A stretch of 10,096 nucleotides of DNA from UBA920 sp038257015 (lineage in GTDB: Bacteria; Patescibacteriota; Doudnabacteria; UBA920). Shown here one piece after another: positions 4,830 through 10,096 of the stretch. The notes beneath the pieces are model-generated. The model searched no databases. It was not told where the DNA came from and worked only from the letters and a program-made list of their open reading frames with translations. The stretch spans positions 1 to 10,096 of the forward strand of contig JBBSJS010000030.1 in the NCBI GenBank assembly GCA_038257015.1. Reading direction: 5' to 3'. Positions within the stretch are counted from its first letter, which is position 1; every line of letters begins with the position of its first letter. A program made the translations under genes and the position numbers.

Positions 4830-5459
4830 ATGGAAAATATGCAAAGGGTTTCCGAACCTAACATGCAAACAAGCATGAATAATTCAAACGGCGGTTCTAA
4901 ATTACCTTGGGTAATTCTAGCCGTAATCGTCTTAGTTCTAATCGTTGTCGCTGTACTATTCCGCGAAAAACTATTACCAAACAACGGTGGTATGGTTGAA
5001 GGAAGAGATCAAGCTTCAGGTTACCAAGCAGTCTTCTTGACTAACGGTCAAGTTTACTTCGGTAAGTTCGCTGATACTTCAGCTCATTACTCAACCTTGC
5101 GTGATATCTATTACTTGCAAGTAACTGAACCAGCTCTTCAAGGTTCAGCTGATAGCGCTCAAGCTCCAGCGCAACAACCTCAATTATCTCTAGTTAAATT
5201 AGGTAATGAGTTGCATGGTCCTGTTGATGAAATGAAAATCAACCGTGATCAAATCCTTTTCTTTGAAGATATCAAAGAAGACGGACGAGTAATGCAAGCT
5301 ATCCGTGAGTACCAAGCTAATCCACCAGCAGAAGACGGTGCAGCAGCTCCACAACAGCAGGCACCTCAAGCAGGTCAACCAGCTCCACAACAGCAGGCAC
5401 AACCTCAAACTGGCCAACAGCCAACAGTTCCTCAGACACAACAACAGTTGAGCCAATAA
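4830..5459 (+). CDS. Membrane-anchored protein with Q/P-rich tail, conserved in CPR bacteria
   Basis: The 209-residue product has a short polar N-terminus rich in Asn, Met and Ser, one strong membrane helix (about 25-44, LPWVILAVIVLVLIVVAVLF), then a soluble domain. The N-terminus carries no cleavable signal, so an N-in, domain-out topology is likely. The core (65-160) holds YQAVFLTNGQVYFGKF, DIYYLQV, LVKLGNELHGP and INRDQILFFEDIK; I recall this arrangement from uncharacterised proteins widespread in Patescibacteria, without a known function. Residues 164-209 are low-complexity Pro/Gln/Ala with a repeated APQQQA unit. The ATG at 4830 has no Shine-Dalgarno; an in-frame ATG three codons later (4839) is an alternative. 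A strong terminator follows, shared with the convergent rplT operon. Confidence 0.8.
   Translation: MENMQRVSEPNMQTSMNNSNGGSKLPWVILAVIVLVLIVVAVLFREKLLPNNGGMVEGRDQASGYQAVFLTNGQVYFGKFADTSAHYSTLRDIYYLQVTEPALQGSADSAQAPAQQPQLSLVKLGNELHGPVDEMKINRDQILFFEDIKEDGRVMQAIREYQANPPAEDGAAAPQQQAPQAGQPAPQQQAQPQTGQQPTVPQTQQQLSQ
5344..5400 (+). repeat. Direct repeat in the Q/P-rich tail
   Basis: A 21-base unit beginning CAGCTCCACAACAGC occurs identically at 5344-5364 and 5380-5400, 36 bases (12 codons) apart, each encoding the APQQQA segment. It points to recent in-frame expansion of the tail. Confidence 0.8.
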
Positions 5460-5476
5460 CCGCTATAAGTGGGTAC

Positions 5477-5507
5477 AAAAAAACCTCCCCGATTGGGGAG
5501 GTTTTTT
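5477..5507. terminator. Bidirectional terminator between the gene at 4830 and rplT
   Basis: CCTCCCC (5484-5490), loop GATT and GGGGAGG (5495-5501) form a perfect GC-rich stem, with seven As on the left (5477-5483) and six Ts on the right (5502-5507). It ends the plus-strand gene and, read in reverse, the infC-rpmI-rplT operon that stops at 5515. Confidence 0.92.
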
Positions 5508-5514
5508 AATTGGT

Positions 5515-5859
5515 CTAAGCTAATTCTTTAACCATCTTATCGAAACTGTCTGGAGTCTTGATTGCGATTTCAGAAAGCATTTTACGGTTTAGTTCTACGC
5601 CTTTAGTTTTCAAAAGGTGAGCAAACTTGCTCCAGGTAGTACCATTTTCGCGAAGTGCAGCGTTAACTCGGATTAACCAGAGTGCGCGTTGGTCGCGTTT
5701 CTTATTGCGACGGTCACGGTAAGCGTAAGTTTCTGCCTTAAGCAATGCTTGTCGAGCAGAAGCTAGGTTGGTAGAGCGTCGGTTATCGAAACCTTTAGCT
5801 CTTTTGAGGATATTCTTGCGTCGCTTGTGTTTGCCAACGCCACGTTTAATTCTTGTCAT
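5515..5859 (-). CDS. rplT: 50S ribosomal protein L20
   Basis: L20 binds 23S rRNA early in 50S assembly. The 114-residue length is typical. The N-terminus MTRIKRGVGKHKRRKNILKRAKGF is the classic basic extension; then ARQALLKAETYAYRDRR and the globular core RALWLIRVNAALRENG, TWSKFAHLLKTKGVELNRKMLSEIA. The ATG at 5859 is 13 bases after the rpmI stop; the spacer is A/T-rich with no Shine-Dalgarno. It is the last gene of the infC-rpmI-rplT operon and ends 8 bases before the shared terminator. In many bacteria L20 represses this operon; the leader here seems too short for the usual L20 leader RNA, so any such control would have to act elsewhere. Confidence 0.97.
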   Translation of the reverse strand: MTRIKRGVGKHKRRKNILKRAKGFDNRRSTNLASARQALLKAETYAYRDRRNKKRDQRALWLIRVNAALRENGTTWSKFAHLLKTKGVELNRKMLSEIAIKTPDSFDKMVKELA

Positions 5860-5872
5860 TGCTTATAATTAG

Positions 5873-6067
5873 TTATTTATGAGGGATTAACTGCTTCAAC
5901 TTGCTGTGAGAGTCATGCATCACAGTGTCATTGCGTTTATTCTTACGAACTTTACCGGTTTCACGGGAGTTGAAGTGATCGTGTCCTGAAGTGCGGTGCA
6001 TAATTTTGCCGGTTTTGGTTAAGCGTAGACGCTTAGATGCACCTTGGTGAGTTTTTTCTTTTGGCAT
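5873..6067 (-). CDS. rpmI: 50S ribosomal protein L35
   Basis: This is a 64-residue, very basic ribosomal protein. MPKEKTHQGASKRLRLTKTGKIMHR matches the L35 pattern (K-T-x-x-x-A-K-R then T-G-K), followed by a His-rich turn SGHDHFNS and the conserved C-terminal basic segment. It is the middle gene of the infC-rpmI-rplT operon, 13 bases from each neighbour. The ATG at 6067 has only an A/T-rich spacer upstream with no Shine-Dalgarno. Confidence 0.95.
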   Translation of the reverse strand: MPKEKTHQGASKRLRLTKTGKIMHRTSGHDHFNSRETGKVRKNKRNDTVMHDSHSKLKQLIPHK

Positions 6068-6080
6068 ATATTAAATTAAG

Positions 6081-6587
6081 TTATTTAGTAGGTGCGAGAG
6101 TCATACTAAGCATATTCCCCATACGGCGTGGCTCGCTTTCCATGCGGTATTCAACAGTTAAAGCTGCTAAGAAAGCTTTTAGCTGTTGTTCTGCAACATC
6201 TACAAAGGCTTGTTCGCGACCTTTCATACGCAGGTCAACCTTAACTAAATCGCCGTCAGTTATAAATTCGTCAGCTTTACGGGCTTTGGTATTTAAATCG
6301 CCAGAGGCAATTTTAACACTTAGGCGAATCATTTTAACTTCAACTTTTTTAGCCTTCTTTTTTTGTGCTTGCTCCAGTTTTTTCAATTGATATTTGTACT
6401 TATCGTAACTAATCAATTTTACTACAGGAGGTCTAGCATTAGGGGAGATTTCTACCAGGTCGAGACCATGCTCATCCGCTAATTTAAGGGCTTCTGACAA
6501 TTGGAAAAGTCCCAGTTGTTCACCTTCATCATTTATTAGACGGACTTCCGGAGAAGAAATCTGATGATTTATTCGGTTTTGTTGCAA
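6081..6587 (-). CDS. infC: Translation initiation factor IF-3 (non-ATG start)
   Basis: IF-3 binds the 30S subunit, keeps subunits apart and checks start codon-initiator tRNA pairing. Counting from the TTG at 6587 (168 residues), the N-domain has RINHQISSPEVRLINDEGEQLG (5-26), LDLVEISPNARPPVVKLISYDKYKY (42-66) and the Lys-rich linker helix. The C-domain has IRLSVKIASGDLNTKARKADEFI and the KGREQAF motif (122-128). No in-frame ATG exists before the N-domain. The choices are TTG at 6587 or ATT at 6611, eight codons earlier (176 residues); an in-frame TAA at 6612-6614 blocks anything longer. E. coli infC starts with AUU, and a poor start codon allows IF-3 to limit its own synthesis, so a non-ATG start fits. 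No Shine-Dalgarno is seen. Confidence 0.93.
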   Translation of the reverse strand: MQQNRINHQISSPEVRLINDEGEQLGLFQLSEALKLADEHGLDLVEISPNARPPVVKLISYDKYKYQLKKLEQAQKKKAKKVEVKMIRLSVKIASGDLNTKARKADEFITDGDLVKVDLRMKGREQAFVDVAEQQLKAFLAALTVEYRMESEPRRMGNMLSMTLAPTK

Positions 6588-6622
6588 AGTTTCTTTATTA
6601 CTTAGCTTAATTTACATCGATA

Positions 6623-6651
6623 ATTATAGCTTTTCTGGCTTAATTTGTCAA
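6623..6651 (-). promoter_or_regulatory. Perfect consensus promoter of the infC-rpmI-rplT operon
   Basis: On the minus strand, TTGACA (6646-6651), a 17-base spacer and TATAAT (6623-6628): an exact match to the sigma-70 consensus. The predicted start is at about 6617, giving a leader of about 30 bases to the TTG at 6587, or 6 bases to the ATT at 6611. Such strength suits a ribosomal operon. Confidence 0.92.
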
Positions 6652-6703
6652 AAGCTTTATATTGCTCTAAAATTAAGTAGAATTCCTCATAAAAGAAACA
6701 AAA

Positions 6704-8080
6704 ATGAAACCTGAAGAAATAATCGAGTCGGTTGCGGCCGCTCCTGCCAAAGCTTTGGATAAGGCTTTGCAGGAAAGTGAAAAAACCTTGCATGATATGA
6801 GCAAGCGCTCAGTTAAGCAAGCCAAAGGTTATTGGCACGCTTTAGGTCCTGGCCTTACTACTGGTGCTTCAGATGACGATCCAGCTGGTATCGCCACTTA
6901 TTCTCAGACTGGTGCGCAATTCGGTTTTCAATTTTTATGGATGGCGCCACTAACTTTTCCCTTGATGTCTTTTGTTCAAGAAATGTGCGCGCGTATCGGA
7001 ATGGTTACGGGTCGTGGGTTAGCAGGTAATATTCGTAGACTTTACTCCAGAAAAATTTTGTACACAGTCACATTAATGTTGCTTGGCGCAAATATCTTTA
7101 ACATTGGCGCCGACTTGGGTGCAATGGCCAAAGCGGCTCAGTTGATTTTTCCCGGCACACCATTCTTTTTGTTCTTACTTGCTTTCACAGTGATAAGTTT
7201 AGGGTTACAAATTTTTATCTCTTACTCACAGTATGCTAAATATCTAAAGTATTTGGCTTTAGTGCTTTTGCTTTACATTGCCACAGCACTCACTTTGGAA
7301 AATTTACCATGGCGTGAAATTATGCAAAGTACTTTAGTGCCAAAGTTCACTTTTACTAAAGAGAGCGCACTACTGATTTGTGCTATTTTAGGAACTACAA
7401 TTTCACCATACCTTTTCTTCTGGCAAACTTCCCAAGAGGTGGAAGAGAAAAAATATAATCTTACAGGCAAAACAGCAAGTCATTACGATCAGATGGTTCA
7501 CCCAAAAGAAGTTAAGCGGATGCGAATTGATGTTTGGTCGGGAATGTTTTTATCAAACTTAGTAATGTTTTTCATTATCGTTACTTGTGGTGCGGTGTTG
7601 TTTCCAAATGGTATTACTGTTGACTCAGCTGAAGCAGCAGCCAACGCTTTAAGACCACTGGCCGGTGACCAAGCATATACTTTGTTTGCACTAGGCATTA
7701 TTGGCACAGGTATGTTGGCAGTACCAGTTTTAGCAGGCTCTGCCGCTTATGCAATTGCCGAAACCTTCGAGTGGAAACGAGGACTAAATCGTCGTTTAAA
7801 AAGTGCGTATGCTTTTTATGGCGTAATCATTATAGCTATGTTCGCTGGAATGTTTATGAATTTAACTGGCTTAAACCCTATTAAAGCTTTGATTTACTCA
7901 GCCGTTTTAAATGGCATTGTTGCGCCATTCGTTCTATTCTTTATTGTTCGCATGAGTAGTAATAAAGAGCTGATGGGGCGTTGGAAGAATCGATCCGTGG
8001 TAACTTTGGTTGGTTGGTTGGTTGTATTGCTAATGGCAATTTCTGGTATCGCTGCAATAGTTGCGTGGGTCGCTATGTAG
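6704..8080 (+). CDS. NRAMP-family divalent cation transporter, variant metal site (possibly Mg2+)
   Basis: The 458-residue protein has a polar, probably helical N-terminal extension (1-42) and about 11 membrane helices of the LeuT-like NRAMP fold, starting at LGPGLTTGASDDDPAG. NRAMP proteins couple uptake of Mn2+ or Fe2+ to protons across the inner membrane. Here the TM1 metal motif DPGN reads DPAG (59-62), keeping D59 but losing the Asn. The TM6 motif A-x-x-MPH reads TTISPYLFFWQ (231-241), without the metal-binding Met or the His. Loss of the soft Met ligand is reported for NRAMP-related Mg2+ transporters (NRMT), so Mg2+ is a reasonable alternative substrate; this is inference. The ATG at 6704 has an A-rich upstream without Shine-Dalgarno. 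It is divergent from infC, and a small gene follows 11 bases later. No clear promoter is seen. Confidence 0.88.
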   Translation: MKPEEIIESVAAAPAKALDKALQESEKTLHDMSKRSVKQAKGYWHALGPGLTTGASDDDPAGIATYSQTGAQFGFQFLWMAPLTFPLMSFVQEMCARIGMVTGRGLAGNIRRLYSRKILYTVTLMLLGANIFNIGADLGAMAKAAQLIFPGTPFFLFLLAFTVISLGLQIFISYSQYAKYLKYLALVLLLYIATALTLENLPWREIMQSTLVPKFTFTKESALLICAILGTTISPYLFFWQTSQEVEEKKYNLTGKTASHYDQMVHPKEVKRMRIDVWSGMFLSNLVMFFIIVTCGAVLFPNGITVDSAEAAANALRPLAGDQAYTLFALGIIGTGMLAVPVLAGSAAYAIAETFEWKRGLNRRLKSAYAFYGVIIIAMFAGMFMNLTGLNPIKALIYSAVLNGIVAPFVLFFIVRMSSNKELMGRWKNRSVVTLVGWLVVLLMAISGIAAIVAWVAM

Positions 8081-8091
8081 AAAGGTGTGAA

Positions 8092-8481
8092 ATGAAGTCC
8101 ATGAAGTTTTTAAAATTACAGAGTTTAAGACATGAACTTTTGGTATTGCACGAGCGTTTGTTGGAGTACCAACGACAGAAGTTTGAGAAAAAGTATGGCC
8201 GAATTAATGCCGGTAGAAAAATGTTCTATCTTGTAACCACTGAGCGCTCCTTTGCCTGGATTGGCGTGTTAACAGAACTAATCGTTGGTGTAGATGGGTT
8301 AATCGACTCCAATGCAAGTGACGACAAGAATACCACCGCTTTGTTTAACTATACAAAAAAACTTCTAAGCTTAAACGATAAAACTATATTCAACAAAGAG
8401 TACAATAGAGCTGTCCAAAGTGACCCTGAGGTACTAATTGTTCATCACAAAATAACTTCACTGCTTAAAACCCGTAAATAA
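8092..8481 (+). CDS. Small helical protein of unknown function, downstream of the NRAMP gene
   Basis: I do not recognise this 129-residue protein. The open frame extends upstream to 7981 inside the transporter gene, but the ATG at 8092, preceded by AAGGTG (8082-8087), is the better start and removes most of the overlap. Residues 8-35 (LKLQSLRHELLVLHERLLEYQRQKFEKK) look like an amphipathic or coiled-coil helix. Residues 43-75 are more hydrophobic (FYLVTTERSFAWIGVLTELIVGVDGLI) but contain charges, so a soluble helical bundle is more likely than a membrane segment. The C-terminus is polar and basic. The 11-base gap to the transporter gene suggests co-transcription and perhaps a related role. It ends at a strong terminator. 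Confidence 0.65.
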   Translation: MKSMKFLKLQSLRHELLVLHERLLEYQRQKFEKKYGRINAGRKMFYLVTTERSFAWIGVLTELIVGVDGLIDSNASDDKNTTALFNYTKKLLSLNDKTIFNKEYNRAVQSDPEVLIVHHKITSLLKTRK

Positions 8482-8507
8482 AAAACCGCTTATGCGGTTT
8501 TTTATTT
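8476..8507. terminator. Bidirectional terminator between convergent genes
   Basis: A perfect 14-base inverted repeat (8476-8489 and 8494-8507), centred on CCGC-TTAT-GCGG with flanking A6 and T6 runs. It serves the gene ending at 8481 on the plus strand and the exchanger gene ending at 8514 on the minus strand. The left arm overlaps the TAA stop of the former. Confidence 0.92.
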
Positions 8508-8513
8508 ACATCC

Positions 8514-9491
8514 TTAGTCGACAGCAATTCTTACCAAATTCATTAATTGAATAATTAAAAACAAAGCATAAGCGCAAACTAATAACATTCCTTCCTTTCG
8601 AGAAATTTTATTTCCTGACTGAGCGGCGATATAAAAACCTATCAAGCCAACGGTCATTAGAACTGCACTGATGATGAATTCACTTTGTTCGACTAATATT
8701 CTACCACTGCTTAATGCCAGCACTCCAAACACTAATGTGTTAGCTACTCCAGAGCCAAGATAGTTCCCGAAAGCAATATCTGTGCGTTTCTTTAACACAG
8801 AGCGTATTGCAATAACAATTTCAGGAATGTTGGTACCAATGGAAAGTATGATTAAGCCAAACAGGGAAGTTGGAATATTGATTAAATTAGAGAAGAACAC
8901 AGTTTCTTCGACTAACATGTGTCCAGCACCAAAAATAAATATCCCACCAATAGTAATTTTTAATAGATCTGTGGTAGTAGCCCGTCTTCTTTGAACAAGG
9001 TCTTCTTCCACTTCTTCAATCACTTCTGGCAAGCTAGCTTGCCTTTGACTACGGACAAAATAAGCTAATGTTGCGTAAGCCATGATACAAACTACACCTT
9101 CAGTGCGGGTTAAATCGCCATCCACAAGCAATAAGACTGGAATAGCTACTACTAACAAGGCTAGCCCCAAGTTTCGTTTGTGTAAGGTGTTGGTGAGTTT
9201 GATGCCGCCGCCAACAATGGCCAACACAGGAATTATTCCAAGTAAGATAGTAAATGATGCACCCACAAGGTTTCCTGCAGAAATTGCTGGCGTGCCATTT
9301 AAGAGAGAGTTGGCCATTACCGATAACTCACTAATCGAAGTTAAAAACCCTAATACGAAAAAGGCGACAGTAAATCCTGACTGCTTAAACCTCTTTGCTA
9401 CATTGTTAATCGATTCTATTAATAGACCGGCGAAATACCAAGTAATTAAAGCTGAGATGCCAAGAACTACCAAGTGAACAAATATATCCAT
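8514..9491 (-). CDS. CaCA-family sodium/calcium-type cation exchanger
   Basis: This is a 325-residue inner-membrane protein with about 10 helices in two inverted halves, the CaCA layout. Repeat alpha-1 has GFLTSISELSVMANSL (48-63, E55) and GNLVGASF (73-80, N74). Repeat alpha-2 has SIGTNIPEIVIAI (217-229, E224) and GNYLGSGVANTL (242-253, N243). The paired Glu residues are the usual cation ligands. Alpha-1 is degenerate, with SISE in place of the usual SxPE. The central loop (148-175) is charged, EEVEEDLVQRRR, and separates the halves. Family members exchange Ca2+ for Na+ or H+; the exact ions cannot be read here. The ATG at 9491 is 5 bases after the stop of the hydrolase gene, with AAGG in the overlap of that stop and spacer, so the two are an operon. 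Confidence 0.9.
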   Translation of the reverse strand: MDIFVHLVVLGISALITWYFAGLLIESINNVAKRFKQSGFTVAFFVLGFLTSISELSVMANSLLNGTPAISAGNLVGASFTILLGIIPVLAIVGGGIKLTNTLHKRNLGLALLVVAIPVLLLVDGDLTRTEGVVCIMAYATLAYFVRSQRQASLPEVIEEVEEDLVQRRRATTTDLLKITIGGIFIFGAGHMLVEETVFFSNLINIPTSLFGLIILSIGTNIPEIVIAIRSVLKKRTDIAFGNYLGSGVANTLVFGVLALSSGRILVEQSEFIISAVLMTVGLIGFYIAAQSGNKISRKEGMLLVCAYALFLIIQLMNLVRIAVD

Positions 9492-9496
9492 TGACC

Positions 9497-10096
9497 TTAT
9501 TTATTTAGTTGAGTGTTAAAGAAGTCTACTGTGCGTTGCATTACAGTTGGCCATGCTTGAGCAAACTCATGACCTTCGCCTGGGTATTGATGGAACATTA
9601 CTTTCTTTCCTTGTTCTGTGAGTAGGTTATAAGTTGTTTGTGACCAGTCGATTGGTACATCGGCATCGGCGGTACCGTGGTTAATCATAATACTAGCGGT
9701 AATTTTGTCGAAGAATGTGCGCGGCGAAACATTGTCCCAAAACTCAGGATTCTGTTCTGGGTTGCCGTGGGTCTGAGTTATCTGTGCCACAACTTCAGGT
9801 CTCGATAAAGTCCAACGGTTATAGCTTTCTCTAGCGTCACTAGACACAGGAGCGTAAAGCATATAGGACTTCACTAAATCTGGTTCTATAACCATGATTG
9901 CTTGCGCAATACCGCCACCCATAGAGTGTCCAATCATGGCGATACGGTTTGTGTCGGCGTAAGGTAGATTAGCAGCTTTTAGAGCATAAATTGCGTTAAT
10001 AACATCTTCCACATAACCAAGTCGAATGTTGAGTTCGACACTGTTGTCTTTATCAGATTGAGCGTGGTTGCGGTAGTCTGGATGGATGACAATATA
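9497..10096 (-). CDS. Alpha/beta hydrolase, S9/dienelactone-hydrolase-like (5' end beyond the window)
   Basis: The frame is open to the right edge, giving 199 visible residues; a GTG at 10012 is internal, because the sequence before it continues the fold (YIVIHPDYRNHAQSD at the edge). The nucleophile elbow is IGHSMGGG, with the serine about residue 58 of the visible part. The acid is in HGTADADVP (probably D144) and the histidine in YPGEGHEF (H176), all in canonical order. It has the shape of the catalytic domain of prolyl-oligopeptidase-like or dienelactone-hydrolase-like enzymes. Substrate and location are unknown; any signal peptide would be outside the window. It is the upstream gene of an operon with the CaCA exchanger, 5 bases away. 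Confidence 0.88.
   Translation of the reverse strand, partial: YIVIHPDYRNHAQSDKDNSVELNIRLGYVEDVINAIYALKAANLPYADTNRIAMIGHSMGGGIAQAIMVIEPDLVKSYMLYAPVSSDARESYNRWTLSRPEVVAQITQTHGNPEQNPEFWDNVSPRTFFDKITASIMINHGTADADVPIDWSQTTYNLLTEQGKKVMFHQYPGEGHEFAQAWPTVMQRTVDFFNTQLNK

Noticed and set aside
6037..6390. 117-codon plus-strand ORF across infC and rpmI
   Set aside because: It is antisense to two certain genes and has the Ser/Arg/Leu-rich bias of a shadow frame.
7981..8091. N-terminal extension of the protein at 8092
   Set aside because: It lies within the NRAMP gene in another frame, is Cys/Trp-rich and unlike the rest of the protein; the ATG at 8092 has a Shine-Dalgarno.
9082..9477. 131-codon plus-strand ORF opposite the CaCA gene
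   Set aside because: It is a shadow of the conserved alpha-1 repeat region; no ribosome site or protein features.

Overview
The window looks like a chromosomal segment from a low-GC, small-genome bacterium, most likely a member of the Patescibacteria (Candidate Phyla Radiation). The evidence is the short Cas2-like PaaX regulator, a membrane-anchored protein with a Q/P-rich tail carrying the FLTNGQVYFGK and LVKLGNELHGP motifs that I associate with CPR genomes, the sparse use of Shine-Dalgarno sites, and the short intergenic gaps. TGA is used as a normal stop (end of the gene at 4194-4778), so the code is standard rather than the recoded one of Gracilibacteria and Absconditabacteria. The lineage call is inference. 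No mobile element, CRISPR array, tRNA or rRNA is visible.

Layout. 1-2503 (+): the C-terminal part of the class I ribonucleotide reductase large subunit (nrdA), a 309-base gap holding inverted repeats, the complete radical-generating subunit (nrdB) and its terminator. 2508-2867 (+): a compact unit with a near-consensus promoter, a perfect Shine-Dalgarno site, a 43-codon ORF, a structured 3' region and a terminator whose hairpin lies inside the 3' end of the opposing murI gene. 2843-4095 (-): a PaaX/Cas2-like regulator and glutamate racemase (murI), a two-gene operon whose promoter -10 box overlaps the most upstream ATG. 4194-5507 (+): a secreted protein of unknown function with a divergent promoter, then a membrane-anchored CPR-type protein. 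5515-6651 (-): the infC-rpmI-rplT translation operon, with a perfect consensus promoter and no ATG start for infC. 6704-8481 (+): an NRAMP-fold metal transporter with altered metal-site motifs and a small helical protein. 8514-10096 (-): an alpha/beta hydrolase (cut by the window edge) followed by a CaCA-family cation exchanger.

The genes serve housekeeping roles: dNTP synthesis, D-glutamate supply for peptidoglycan, translation initiation and 50S assembly, and divalent cation transport. Convergent gene pairs are separated by intrinsic terminators with symmetric A/T flanks, which probably act in both directions (5484-5507, 8476-8507).

The places most worth a second look are the small transcription unit at 2508-2867, the non-ATG start of infC with an AUG-UAA at the predicted mRNA 5' end, the PaaX start-site conflict, the NRAMP variant motifs, and the nested inverted repeats after nrdA.
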